From contig NC_008209.1 of NCBI RefSeq assembly GCF_000014045.1, forward strand, positions 3,371,001-3,435,000: a DNA stretch of 64,000 nucleotides, in the 5' to 3' direction. The notes below the pieces were generated by a model. The model saw only the letters and a list, made by a program, of their open reading frames with translations, was not told where the DNA came from and made no database searches. The DNA comes from Roseobacter denitrificans OCh 114. Its GTDB lineage: Bacteria > Pseudomonadota > Alphaproteobacteria > Rhodobacterales > Rhodobacteraceae. Below, piece by piece: positions 40,599 through 49,712 of the stretch (within the stretch, counting starts at the first letter, position 1; the number at the start of each line of letters is the position of its first letter). The translations under genes were made by a program, and so were the position numbers.

Positions 40599-42056
40599 AT
40601 GTTCGAGTATCGCGCATTTGCCTTACGAAAGCTGGTTTCGATCGCGCCGCGCTATTTGCCATTCGCGGACGTCGCCACCAAAGAAGTGCCGCTGTCCCGC
40701 CTGCTGCGCCTCTCCCTCTTCCAAGTCACCGTTGGCATGGCCATCGTGCTGCTTGTCGGCACTTTGAACCGCGTCATGATCGTCGAACTCAGTGTTCCGG
40801 CGACGCTTGTCGCGATGATGCTCGCCCTGCCCCTGTTGTTCGCCCCGTTTCGCACGTTGATCGGCTATAAATCCGATGTGAACGTCTCCGCGCTTGGGCT
40901 GCGCCGGGTCCCGTTCATCTGGAAGGGGACGCTGTATCAATTCGGTGGCTTTGCCATCATGCCTTTCGCGCTGCTGGTCTTGTCAGGCTACGGCGAAGCG
41001 GTCGATGCGCCTCGCTGGATGGGCTTGTCAGCTGCTGCGCTCGCGTTCCTGCTGGTGGGCGCTGGCGTGCATATGGTCCAGACCGTGGGCCTTGCACTGG
41101 CCACGGATCTGGTCGCGGACGAAGATCAGCCAAAAGTCGTGGGCCTGATGTATGTCATGCTGCTTGTCGGCATGGTGCTCAGCGCGCTGGTCTTTGGCAC
41201 ATTGCTGGAAAACTATACGCCGGGGCGCCTCATACAGGTCATTCAGGGGGCGGCGGTCATGACTGTCGCGCTGAACCTGTTCGCGCTTTGGAAACAAGAG
41301 GCGCGGGATCGGGTCCGCGCGCAAAAGATGCAGACGGCGCAACACGCGCCCTTTCGCGAAACTCTGGCCGAACTGGTCCAGAAGCCCGGCCGCAAACGGC
41401 TTTTAGTTGTCATCGCACTTGGCACCTTTGGCTTTGGGGCCGCTGATGTGCTGCTTGAACCTTATGGCGCGCAGGCGCTCGGGTTTTCGGTAGCGGAAAC
41501 GACACGGCTGACCGCCCTTTTGGCGGGTGGCACGTTGATCGGCTTTGGCATCGCCTCGCGCGTTCTGAGCGAGAATGGCGCGGCCACACGGCTCGGGCTG
41601 ATCGGTGCGCTGATCGGGATACCGGGGTTTTCCGGCATCATCCTGTCGGCTTTTGGCGGCGGTGCGCCGCTGTTTCTGGCTGGAACACTGGCAACAGGTA
41701 TCGGCGCGGGCCTCTTTGGTCATGCCACATTGACCGCGACCATGCGCTCGGCTGAGCGTGAACAGATCGGCCTTGCGCTCGGCACTTGGGGTGCCGTTCA
41801 GGCAACAGCCGCTGGTGTCGGTGTGGCGCTGGCAGGCATCGTGCGCGACATCATCGTCAACATGTCCACCTATGCCGACCTGCCCGCGCATGCACCCTAT
41901 AATGCGGTTTTCCTGATCGAGATTGTTTTCCTCGCGCTCGCATGCGCTACACTCATACCTCTGTGCGGCAAAGCAAGGACGGCGCAGCACCCGGGTATTC
42001 ACCCATCCAAGCGGTCCATACCGGATCCGCATCCTAAATCGGCGGAGGCATCATGA
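40599..42056 (+). CDS. pucC: PucC-type LH2 assembly protein (BCH2 family, MFS fold)
   Basis: A 485-residue integral membrane protein of the PucC/LhaA/BCH2 group with about twelve membrane segments. PucC is needed for LH2 assembly, probably delivering bacteriochlorophyll or shepherding subunits. Typical segments include the N-terminal LRLSLFQVTVGMA, GTLNRVMIVELSVPA, the loop GLRRVPFIWKGTLYQFGGFAIMP and the central FGAADVLLEPYG. The ATG at 40599 has GGGAGG six bases upstream, so the longer frame is rejected. The stop overlaps the start of the repeat-protein gene by 4 nt. Confidence 0.94.
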   Translation: MFEYRAFALRKLVSIAPRYLPFADVATKEVPLSRLLRLSLFQVTVGMAIVLLVGTLNRVMIVELSVPATLVAMMLALPLLFAPFRTLIGYKSDVNVSALGLRRVPFIWKGTLYQFGGFAIMPFALLVLSGYGEAVDAPRWMGLSAAALAFLLVGAGVHMVQTVGLALATDLVADEDQPKVVGLMYVMLLVGMVLSALVFGTLLENYTPGRLIQVIQGAAVMTVALNLFALWKQEARDRVRAQKMQTAQHAPFRETLAELVQKPGRKRLLVVIALGTFGFGAADVLLEPYGAQALGFSVAETTRLTALLAGGTLIGFGIASRVLSENGAATRLGLIGALIGIPGFSGIILSAFGGGAPLFLAGTLATGIGAGLFGHATLTATMRSAEREQIGLALGTWGAVQATAAGVGVALAGIVRDIIVNMSTYADLPAHAPYNAVFLIEIVFLALACATLIPLCGKARTAQHPGIHPSKRSIPDPHPKSAEAS

Positions 42057-43102
42057 CACAAGTCATTACGCGATATTTTGAAAACGCGGCACAGGCGTCA
42101 TTGATAAAACGAACACTCACTGTGGAGCGGTTTCCCGGACGCGACCTGAAGGTATTTACCGAGGCCCAGGGGCTGGTCGAGGCACTGACCGCTGAAAAGG
42201 TCGACGCTGATACGGCTGAGGCCTACAAAAAGAAACTGGCATCCGGCGGTGCGGTTTTGTTGGCCAAGGCAACCTATGTGCCGCTCGGCGCGGCGCGGAT
42301 GGTGCGTGAGATCACGGCAAGGATGGGGGCCGCCGATATGGGTGACCTCGTCGAAGAGGTCTATGTCAAGGACCCGCCCGGCAGAACCGCCAGCGTGCTG
42401 AGCGGTCATCCCCACATGCTGTCGCGCAAACGCGACCCGGAATCGTCGACATATCACATGGCGGACTGGCCCATCCCCCTGATCAGCCGCCGCAAACCGT
42501 CTGACGAATTTGCCATTCCAAGGCATGGGCGGATGGCCAACTTCCCGATCCCCCTGCTGAGCAAGCGCAAGCCGAAAGACAACTTTGCCTTTCCACGCCA
42601 CGCGCGCATGGCGAATTTTCCCATCCCGCTGCTGAGCAAGCGTAAACCTTGGGACATTTTTGCCTTTCCGCGCCACAAGCGTATGGCAGATTTCCCGATC
42701 CCCCTGCTGAGTGACCGCAAACCCTATACGGGGACGATGATCGGGCGGCACACGCGGATGGCCAATTGGCCCTTCCCGCATCTCATCAATGGGAAAACGG
42801 GCACGAACTCCCTGATCCCGGGGGGGCCGCGCATGGCCAATTTCCCCATTCCGTTGCTGAGCAAGCGCAAGCCGGCAGACAAATTCGCCTTTGAGCGTCA
42901 CGCGCGGATGGCCAATTTTCCCATCCCCCTGCTGAGCAGACGTAAACCTATTGATAAGTTTGCTTTCCCGCGTCATGCGCGGATGGCGGATGCAATTCTG
43001 CCGCTGACCGTGCGCCGTGCGGATACCGAAGCGACCGAAGGCGAGGCGGCGCGGTTCTCCTTTTCCAAACTCTTTGGATTCCCAACGCTGCTGCGCCGCT
43101 GA
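42053..43102 (+). CDS. Unrecognised protein with 25-residue tandem repeats, coupled to pucC
   Basis: A 349-residue protein whose family I do not recognise with certainty. Residues 1-115 form a compact alpha/beta-looking domain with no signal peptide; residues 116-134 are a linker. From residue 135 seven full repeats of 25 residues plus a partial one follow. The consensus is RMANFPIPLLS, then KRKP, then xDxFAFPRHA. Repeats 4 and 5 are diverged. A short C-terminal tail ends the protein. The ATG overlaps the pucC stop (ATGA), so it is made with the LH2 genes. No catalytic motif is seen. The alternating hydrophobic and cationic blocks suggest contact with membrane surface or with LH2; this is inference. 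Confidence 0.88.
   Translation: MTQVITRYFENAAQASLIKRTLTVERFPGRDLKVFTEAQGLVEALTAEKVDADTAEAYKKKLASGGAVLLAKATYVPLGAARMVREITARMGAADMGDLVEEVYVKDPPGRTASVLSGHPHMLSRKRDPESSTYHMADWPIPLISRRKPSDEFAIPRHGRMANFPIPLLSKRKPKDNFAFPRHARMANFPIPLLSKRKPWDIFAFPRHKRMADFPIPLLSDRKPYTGTMIGRHTRMANWPFPHLINGKTGTNSLIPGGPRMANFPIPLLSKRKPADKFAFERHARMANFPIPLLSRRKPIDKFAFPRHARMADAILPLTVRRADTEATEGEAARFSFSKLFGFPTLLRR
42455..43024 (+). repeat. 75-bp in-frame tandem repeats (seven full units plus a partial)
   Basis: Units begin at 42455 and every 75 bp to 42979, with a partial unit to about 43024. All indels are absent, so the period is exactly 25 codons. DNA copies differ mainly by synonymous changes (for example four different spellings of the five codons for NFPIP), which shows that the peptide and not the DNA is conserved. 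Confidence 0.95.
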
Positions 43103-43152
43103 CAGGACAGCCCGGCAACCGCGTCATCAATGACGCGGCATAGACTGAAAAC

Positions 43153-43184
43153 AAAAGGGCTGATCCCGCCGGATCAGCCCTTTT
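43153..43184. terminator. Bidirectional terminator between the puc operon and mrpG
   Basis: A perfect 14-bp stem (AAAAGGGCTGATCC / GGATCAGCCCTTTT) with a 4-nt loop, A tract on one side and T tract on the other. It lies between convergent operons and can end both. Confidence 0.93.
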
Positions 43185-43210
43185 GCTGTTTCAGCCAACG
43201 CCTGCGCGGA

Positions 43211-43600
43211 TTACGGGTTGGTCTGCACCTCGATATCCCGGTCTGTTTCTGGCACATCCATGGTGGACCACATTTCATCCTTGGTGGGGGCCTGCGGCAT
43301 GTCGCATGATCGCTTGTGGATGTTCACCTTGGCAATGAAGTTGGCCGAAATCGGCGCGGTCACAAACAGGAAGGCGAGGATCAACACCTCATGAAATGAG
43401 CCCTCGGATGTGGCAAAGGAGTAGGACATCGACGCCAGCAAAAATGACCCGATCCCCAAAGTCGCCGCTTTGGTCGGCGCATGCAGGCGCGTCATCGGAT
43501 CACCCAGTTTCAGCAAGCCAATGGCGGCAACCATGGTGAAAACAGCGCCAATCAGCAAAAACGCGACCGTGATGTACAGTTCGATAACTTCAAGGCTCAT
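43211..43600 (-). CDS. mrpG: Mrp-type Na+/H+ (K+/H+) antiporter subunit G
   Basis: A 129-residue MrpG/PhaG with three membrane segments (about residues 7-28, 40-62, 68-90) and the conserved core GLLKLGDPMTRLHAPTKAATLGIG. The soluble C-terminal tail is acidic. It is the last gene of the six-gene antiporter operon and overlaps mrpF by 4 nt. Confidence 0.95.
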   Translation of the reverse strand: MSLEVIELYITVAFLLIGAVFTMVAAIGLLKLGDPMTRLHAPTKAATLGIGSFLLASMSYSFATSEGSFHEVLILAFLFVTAPISANFIAKVNIHKRSCDMPQAPTKDEMWSTMDVPETDRDIEVQTNP

Positions 43601-43884
43601 TCGATGATGTCCCCCCGCAGTATGAATCGCGCCAGCGCCACCGTCGAGACAAAACCAAGCATGGCAATGATCAGTGTGACTTCGAAATAGACGCTTGTGC
43701 CCTGTGTGATCCCCAGCAGCACAATCAGCCCGATCGCATTCATCACCATCGTATCAAGGGCAAGGATACGATCCCCTGTGCTCGGCCCGATCACGAGGCG
43801 CACCATTGCCATGAGCTGGCTGATGCCCAGGACGGCGAACCCGAGATAGAGGCTCAGTTGTACCAGTTCCAGTGCGAAGGTCAT
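43597..43884 (-). CDS. mrpF: Mrp antiporter subunit F
   Basis: A 95-residue MrpF/PhaF with three membrane helices; the conserved stretch VRLVIGPSTGDRILALDTMVMNAIGL matches the family. Start and stop overlap mrpE and mrpG by 4 nt each, indicating tight translational coupling within the complex. Confidence 0.95.
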   Translation of the reverse strand: MTFALELVQLSLYLGFAVLGISQLMAMVRLVIGPSTGDRILALDTMVMNAIGLIVLLGITQGTSVYFEVTLIIAMLGFVSTVALARFILRGDIIE

Positions 43885-44381
43885 TGAAAGATCTCCTTCA
43901 GGCGACGCTCGTAGCGGTTTTTGATCTCATCCCGGACAGCATTTGCATCCTCTGCGTCCAGCGCATGGACCAGCAGGCTGCGACCCTCGTTGGACAGATC
44001 CGCCGATACTGTGCCGGGCGTCAACGTGATTGTCCCGGCTAGGATCGTGATCGCTTCGGGCTGACGCAGGTCGAGCGGTACCTCAACCCATTTCGGCTTC
44101 AGCTTGGCATTCGATTTGGTCAGGATGATCCACGCCACTTCGATGTTCGCAACGATAATGTCCCAGAGCACGATAAGACAATAAACGAGAAACTTGCCCG
44201 CCCGGATGCTCTCCGGTCGGCCCGGCCACCACACGGCGGTGGCGCGGGGGATGATGATGCCCAGAATAACGCCGAAGACGAACATACCCGCCGAGACTTC
44301 GTTCTGTAGCATGATCCAGACGATTGTGAGGATCACCGTCAGCAGCGGATGCGGGAAAAGCCAGTGAAGCGCGCGTCCCAT
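43881..44381 (-). CDS. mrpE: Mrp antiporter subunit E
   Basis: A 166-residue MrpE/PhaE. Two or three N-terminal hydrophobic segments are followed by the cytoplasmic domain with the family motif ITLTPGTVSADLSNEGRSLLVHALD. It is flanked by mrpD (2-bp gap) and mrpF (4-nt overlap). Confidence 0.94.
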   Translation of the reverse strand: MGRALHWLFPHPLLTVILTIVWIMLQNEVSAGMFVFGVILGIIIPRATAVWWPGRPESIRAGKFLVYCLIVLWDIIVANIEVAWIILTKSNAKLKPKWVEVPLDLRQPEAITILAGTITLTPGTVSADLSNEGRSLLVHALDAEDANAVRDEIKNRYERRLKEIFQ

Positions 44382-44382
44382 G

Positions 44383-45924
44383 TCAGTAGCCCTCCTTCGG
44401 TGTGCTCAGCTTGCCCGGCGTCTCAAGCACGGTTGAGATATAGGGTGCCGGTGCAAACAGCTGTGCGGCTGTGGTGCTCATATAGCCGTGGATTGGCCCG
44501 GCAAACACCGTATGCGCGGTCAAAAGCGCCAGCAAGCCGCCCACCGCAACGCAGGACAGGACGGGTGGGCTTTGCGGCTCCGGCATGCCTTCGATGGGCG
44601 CGACGCTCTTTGCCTTCCAAAAGACGATACTGCCCGCGCGCGACAGCCCCACGACGTTTACGAGGCTCGCGATCAGGACCGTCGCAAAAACCCATGTCAT
44701 CGCGTCGGTCGGAAAAGAGGCTTGCAGGATCAGCAGCTTGCCCAGAAAACCAGACAGGGGCGGCAGCCCCGCCATGGCAATCGCACCGGCAAAGAAGAGG
44801 GCAGACACCACAACCGCGCCTCCAATGGCCGGGGTTGGCGTCAGTTCGAGGTGCGCACGGCTGGATTTCACCAGATCAACGATCAGGAACAGCGTCGCCG
44901 CCGCCAGTGTCGAGTGGATGATGTAATACAGCGCCGCCGCGATGCTTTCCGGGGTAAAGAGCGAGATCGTCACCATCACCATCCCCATGGAGCTGATCAC
45001 CGCAAAGGTCACCATCCGATCGAGCTTTTGCGCAGCAAGCACACCTGCCGCACCAAGTGCGAGCGATATCAGGGCGAAGGCCAGCAGCCAGTCGCCATGC
45101 AGGCCCGCCGTCGCCTCGAACTCCGGCGGGAAGACCATGGTGTAAACACGGATGATCGCATAGGCACCGACCTTGGTCATGATCGCAAAGAGAGCCGCAA
45201 CCGGCGCCGGTGCTTCGGCATAGCTGGAAGGCAGCCAGAAGTGCAGCGGTACAAGGGCAGCCTTGATAGCAAACACCAGCAGCAGCAGCACAGCCGCGAC
45301 CCGTATCCCGACCGTTTCCGAGGCATCAACCGCCTGCACCCTCTGGGCAAGGTCCGCCATGTTCAGCGTGCCGGTTTCGGCGTAAATGGCCCCGAGGGCA
45401 AAGAGAAACAGCGTCGATCCGATCAGGTTGAACAGCACATATTGCACGCCCGCCCGCAGGCGCGCATTGCCACCCGCATGGATCATCAAGCCGTAAGAGG
45501 CGATCAGCAAAACCTCGAAGAAAACGAAAAGGTTGAAGAGGTCACCGGTCAGAAACGCGCCCATGATGCCCATCAGCTGAAACTGGAACAGCGCATGGAA
45601 ATGACGGCCCCGGTCATCCCAGCCCGACCCGATGGCATAAAGCAGAACCATCAGGGCAAGCACGGCGGTCAGCAGCACCATGATCGTCGACAGGCGGTCC
45701 CCGACAAGGACGATGCCAAAGGGCGCGGCCCAGTCGCCAAGCTGATAAAGCATGATCGTGCCATCAGAGGTGGCCCATGCAAGCCCCACAGCCACCGCAA
45801 TCAGCGCGATGACACCCGCGATGGAAAACACGCGCTGGATGCCAATGTGATAGCGCGCAGCCAGAATGATGAAAGGCGCAACAAGGGCCGGCAGCATGAC
45901 CGGTAGAATGAGCCAGTGGGTCAT
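44383..45924 (-). CDS. mrpD: Mrp antiporter subunit D
   Basis: A 513-residue polytopic protein related to complex I subunits NuoM/NuoN. Conserved ion-path segments such as FFEVLLIASYGLMIH, KAALVPLHFWLPSSYAEAPAPVAALFA and the C-terminal AMAGLPPLSGFLGK are present. It forms an ion-translocating module of the hetero-oligomeric antiporter. Confidence 0.97.
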   Translation of the reverse strand: MTHWLILPVMLPALVAPFIILAARYHIGIQRVFSIAGVIALIAVAVGLAWATSDGTIMLYQLGDWAAPFGIVLVGDRLSTIMVLLTAVLALMVLLYAIGSGWDDRGRHFHALFQFQLMGIMGAFLTGDLFNLFVFFEVLLIASYGLMIHAGGNARLRAGVQYVLFNLIGSTLFLFALGAIYAETGTLNMADLAQRVQAVDASETVGIRVAAVLLLLVFAIKAALVPLHFWLPSSYAEAPAPVAALFAIMTKVGAYAIIRVYTMVFPPEFEATAGLHGDWLLAFALISLALGAAGVLAAQKLDRMVTFAVISSMGMVMVTISLFTPESIAAALYYIIHSTLAAATLFLIVDLVKSSRAHLELTPTPAIGGAVVVSALFFAGAIAMAGLPPLSGFLGKLLILQASFPTDAMTWVFATVLIASLVNVVGLSRAGSIVFWKAKSVAPIEGMPEPQSPPVLSCVAVGGLLALLTAHTVFAGPIHGYMSTTAAQLFAPAPYISTVLETPGKLSTPKEGY

Positions 45925-46283
45925 TGTGCATCCTCCGCAGGCTGGGTAGATGCGTCAACTGCGTCATTCACTTTGTCATCATCCCCACCCAGATAGGCCC
46001 CAAGGGCAATCATCACGACGACCGCCGTCATCCCGAAGGAGATCACGATTGCGGTCAGAACAAGCGCCTGTGGCAATGGGTCGGAATAGATCACGCCATC
46101 GACCCCCTTTTGCAGCACAGGCGGCGCACCGACGGCCAGTCGGCCCGACGTGAACAGGAACACGTTAACCGCGTAGGTCAGCAGCGAAATGCCCAGTATC
46201 ACCGGAAAGGTGCGCATGCGAAACAAGAGGTACAGACCCGCCGAGGTCAGCACACCGATGGCTGAAGCGACCAGAAACTCCAT
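45921..46283 (-). CDS. mrpC: Mrp antiporter subunit C
   Basis: A 120-residue NuoK-like subunit with three membrane helices and the conserved DPLPQALVLTAIVISFGMTA. The start at 46283 (MEFLVASAIGV) fits the family; the frame upstream lies inside mrpA and is not used. The tail is acidic and soluble. It overlaps mrpD by 4 nt. Confidence 0.95.
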   Translation of the reverse strand: MEFLVASAIGVLTSAGLYLLFRMRTFPVILGISLLTYAVNVFLFTSGRLAVGAPPVLQKGVDGVIYSDPLPQALVLTAIVISFGMTAVVVMIALGAYLGGDDDKVNDAVDASTQPAEDAQ

Positions 46284-46284
46284 G

Positions 46285-49158
46285 TCACACCTCCCCCTTA
46301 GCAGTGGTATTTGGCGGCACGTCCAGCCGTGAAGGGTCAATGTCCATCGGGTGTTCCGCATCCGGCATCTGCTGTCTGCGCGCCAGACGCGACAGGCTTT
46401 CCAGCGCAAGCATAACCGCCCCGACAACCGCCAGAAACACGCCAAGGTCAAAGAACAGCGCTGTTGCCAGTTCGAATTCGTTAAAGGGCGGAATGCGCAC
46501 ATAGGTGAAATCGGACGTAAGGAACGGTTTGCTGACAAACCACGACCCGATCCCTGTCAGACCCGCGATCAGAACCCCTGCCCCGATCACACCGTGATAC
46601 GGATAGCGCAGCCGCGCGGTTGTCCAGCTAAAGCCGCTGGCCATATATTGCGTCACGACACCGATCGACACGACCAGCCCCGCGATGAAGCCGCCACCGG
46701 GTTCGTTGTGACCCCGCAGGAAGATATAGAAACCGACCAGCATGACGATGGGCATCATCACCCGCGTCAGCACGACCATCATCATCGGATGCATGTCTCC
46801 CGCCCGGGGCTGGTCGGGTTTGCGGTTCAACAAACGCGCCCGCACTGGCCCACTGAGCAGCGATTCTGTCAGCGCATATATCAACAGCGCCGCAATCCCC
46901 AGAACGATGATTTCACCGTATGTGTCAAAGCCCCGGAAATCGACCAGAATGACGTTGACCATATTGGTGCCACCGCCGCCCTTGTAGGAATTCTCGACGT
47001 GGAAGGCCGAGATGGCAGGCTCCACCGCTTCGCGCAGCAGGTAGTGATAGGTCAGCGCAAAAGTCGATAGCCCCCCAACGACGGCCACTGCGATGTCACG
47101 GCTGCGTTGAAACGCTGAGCTTTCAACAGGCGATCTGTTGGGCAGGAAGTTCAGCGCCAGAAGCAGCAGAATGATCGTCACCGCCTCGACCGTGAACTGC
47201 GTCATCGCGAGGTCCGGTGCACTGAAATACACAAAACCGACCGAAACCATCAGCCCGCAAATCCCCATCAGGATCAGCGCCAGCAAACGGTTTCTGTGGA
47301 GGAAAACCATCGCAATCGCCGCCGCAACAAGCATCAGCCAGCCCGCAATCGGGACGACCCCGGCGGGCTGAATTGCCCGCGTGGCCTCGCCGACCGTGCC
47401 CGTCATCCAGGCGTAGATGCCCGCGCCCACAATGGCGACGGCCGCGAAAAGTGAATAGCGCGTAAACGAGCCATCATGCAGCGGGCGCATCAGCCTTTGC
47501 GACAGCGCCACGATGGCCTCGACAAGGCCCTCGAAGATGACCTTGGCCTCGGGCCGCGGGGCGGCATCCCACCCTTTGAGCAGCGGCTTGAACATGGCCA
47601 GCAGGATCACACCGCCAATGGTCGCAATCACCGACATGTAGAGCGCGGGAACCAGCCCATGCCAAATCTTGAAATAGGCCGTGGGCACATCCAGTACGCC
47701 GCCCAGAACCGAGGCCGTGACCATTTTGACAAAGGGTTCGGCCAGAAACGGGGCCACGCCGATGACAACAACCAGAACCACCAGAATGGCGGGCGGCATC
47801 CACATTCCGGCACCCGGATCATGCGGCTTGGCCGGGTAGTCGTCGCGCTTGGGGCCAAGGAAGGTATGCGCGATCAGCCTGAAGCAGTAGGCCGCCGAGA
47901 ACAGCGATCCGACAACCGCAAGCCCCGGCACAAGCCACGCCGAGCCGAAGAGTTCCGTGCGGTAGACCTCTTCGAGCATCATTTCCTTGGACAGGAACCC
48001 GTTCAGCAGAGGAATACCCGCCATGGACAGCGCCCCGAGCGTCGCAATCACAAAGGTAATGGGCATCAGGTGACGCAAGCCACCCAGCCTGCGGATATCA
48101 CGCGTGTGTGTTTCATGATCCACGATCCCCGCCGACATAAACAACGCCGCCTTGAAGGTCGCATGGTTAAGAATGTGAAACATCGCCGCCATGGCGCCAA
48201 AGGCCGTACTGGTGCCCAGCAGCATGGTGATCAGGCCGAGGTGGCTTACGGTTGAAAAAGCCAGCAAGGCCTTGAGGTCATGTTTGAACAGCGCAATCAC
48301 CGCGCCCAGCACCATGGTAATCAGCCCGGCCGTCGTCACAATCGCGATCCATTCCGGCGTGCCCGACAAGACAGGCCACATCCGCGCCATCAGGAAAATC
48401 CCGGCTTTGACCATGGTGGCCGAGTGCAGATAGGCTGAGACTGGCGTCGGTGCGGCCATCGCGTGGGGCAACCAGAAGTGGAACGGAAACTGTGCCGATT
48501 TGGTGAAACAGCCCAGCAGGATAAGCAAAAGCGCCGGCAGGTAGAGCGGGCTCTCCTGAATGAGTTCACGGTTCTGCAGGATGACGCTGAGGTCGTAGCT
48601 GCCCGCAATCTGGCCGAGGATCAGCATCCCCCCGATCATCGCAAGCCCCCCCATACCGGTCACGGTCAACGCCATGCGCGCGCCCTGACGACCTTCGGGC
48701 AGGTGTTTCCAATAGCCGATCAACAGGAATGACGACAGCGACGTCAGCTCCCAGAAAATCAGCAAAAGCAGGATGTTATCGCTCAAAACGATCCCGACCA
48801 TCGCGCCCTGAAAGAGCAGCAGGTAGGTAAAGAACTCGCCCATATTGTCGTCTCGCGACAGATAAAAGCGGGCATAGGTGATAATCAGCAGGCCAATACC
48901 AAGGATCAGCAAGGCAAAGAAAAAGCCAAGCCCGTCCAGCATGAGGTTGAAATTCAGCCCCAGTATGGGCAACCAGTCAACGCCGACGGTCACGACCTCG
49001 CCTGCAAAAACCGCAGGTGCATTGGTCAACAAGCCGATAAAGGCGGACAGGGACACCACGAAAGTGATACCCGCACAGGCTTGACGCCCGGCAGAATTCA
49101 TAAGTCCGGGCAGTAATGCGCCCAGAAAAGGCAAAGCAACGATAAGGAAGAGGGACAC
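46285..49158 (-). CDS. mrpA: Fused Mrp antiporter subunits A and B
   Basis: A 957-residue MrpA with MrpB fused at its C-terminus. The N-terminal part is NuoL-like (ALLIFWELTSLSSFLLIGYW-type segments, LLAFSTVSHLGLITMLLG, HATFKAALFMSAGIVDHETHTRD), and residues after about 810 are the MrpB domain (VMMPIVMLVGFYIFLRGHNEPGGGFIAGLV). Translation starts at the GTG at 49158 behind AGGAG; no ATG fits the first membrane helix. The A-B fusion is the form found in alphaproteobacterial Pha/Mrp systems. It is the first gene of the operon, which exports Na+ or K+ in exchange for H+. Confidence 0.95.
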   Translation of the reverse strand: MSLFLIVALPFLGALLPGLMNSAGRQACAGITFVVSLSAFIGLLTNAPAVFAGEVVTVGVDWLPILGLNFNLMLDGLGFFFALLILGIGLLIITYARFYLSRDDNMGEFFTYLLLFQGAMVGIVLSDNILLLLIFWELTSLSSFLLIGYWKHLPEGRQGARMALTVTGMGGLAMIGGMLILGQIAGSYDLSVILQNRELIQESPLYLPALLLILLGCFTKSAQFPFHFWLPHAMAAPTPVSAYLHSATMVKAGIFLMARMWPVLSGTPEWIAIVTTAGLITMVLGAVIALFKHDLKALLAFSTVSHLGLITMLLGTSTAFGAMAAMFHILNHATFKAALFMSAGIVDHETHTRDIRRLGGLRHLMPITFVIATLGALSMAGIPLLNGFLSKEMMLEEVYRTELFGSAWLVPGLAVVGSLFSAAYCFRLIAHTFLGPKRDDYPAKPHDPGAGMWMPPAILVVLVVVIGVAPFLAEPFVKMVTASVLGGVLDVPTAYFKIWHGLVPALYMSVIATIGGVILLAMFKPLLKGWDAAPRPEAKVIFEGLVEAIVALSQRLMRPLHDGSFTRYSLFAAVAIVGAGIYAWMTGTVGEATRAIQPAGVVPIAGWLMLVAAAIAMVFLHRNRLLALILMGICGLMVSVGFVYFSAPDLAMTQFTVEAVTIILLLLALNFLPNRSPVESSAFQRSRDIAVAVVGGLSTFALTYHYLLREAVEPAISAFHVENSYKGGGGTNMVNVILVDFRGFDTYGEIIVLGIAALLIYALTESLLSGPVRARLLNRKPDQPRAGDMHPMMMVVLTRVMMPIVMLVGFYIFLRGHNEPGGGFIAGLVVSIGVVTQYMASGFSWTTARLRYPYHGVIGAGVLIAGLTGIGSWFVSKPFLTSDFTYVRIPPFNEFELATALFFDLGVFLAVVGAVMLALESLSRLARRQQMPDAEHPMDIDPSRLDVPPNTTAKGEV

Positions 49159-49370
49159 GCGAACTCCTGATCTTTGGGGCCTGAAATGGTCCCCCCTAAT
49201 GTGGTAGATTTTCCCGAACCTCAAGAGAAACCGTGAAAATCTTCGTCGATATGGGGTTTCTGCACAGAACCGCGCAGGAAAAACGCATACCTGCGGCCAG
49301 ATATCGCATCTGAATGTCAGACTCCTCTGACAGTATCTGTCAGGAAGCGCTTGCCAAGGCGTGGATTATG

Positions 49371-49712
49371 TCAGTTGATCGGAAAGTCGCGCAGGCATTG
49401 TTCGGCCAAGCGCTCAAAGTCATCCAGCGTTTCCTGAACACCGCGCCGGTCGCGCACGACTTCGAGGGCGGCCTTCTTTTCGGCCCATGTGCCGGAGACA
49501 TGCCCCTGCAGGATCAGAAAGGAGATCCCGATCATGACGTCTTTTTCCTGCTCTCCCATCCGGTCGGTGTCCGACAAAACGATCGCGGTCAGCGCCATCA
49601 TGTTTGCACACCGCAAGGCACCGGCCTCCGTTCCCTCGTAAACGCGCGTTTGGGACATTGCGCCGGCGGCGCAGGATATCGTCAGCAAAAACGCGCAGCA
49701 GAAGCGTTTCAA
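49371..49712 (-). CDS. Small exported protein of unknown function
   Basis: A 113-residue protein with a signal peptide (about residues 1-18, cut before MSQ). The mature part is helical with two cysteines (LRCANMM near residue 35, AEQCLRDF near the end) that could form a disulphide. I do not recognise the family. It overlaps the Lrp-like gene by 4 nt and is probably co-transcribed with it. Confidence 0.7.
   Translation of the reverse strand: MKRFCCAFLLTISCAAGAMSQTRVYEGTEAGALRCANMMALTAIVLSDTDRMGEQEKDVMIGISFLILQGHVSGTWAEKKAALEVVRDRRGVQETLDDFERLAEQCLRDFPIN

Noticed and set aside
42098..42976. 292-codon open frame on the minus strand across the repeat gene
   Set aside because: It is the mirror of the 75-bp repeats, whose period keeps the antisense frame open as well. 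The plus frame has a coupled start and conservation at the peptide level with silent DNA changes.
42455..43024. CRISPR-like or satellite array
   Set aside because: Repeats are contiguous with no spacers, have an exact 25-codon period in a continuing reading frame, and vary synonymously, so they are coding repeats.
44488..45906. 472-codon plus-strand frame
   Set aside because: It is antisense to mrpD, rich in Arg, His and Gln, and without recognisable domains: a GC-rich shadow frame.
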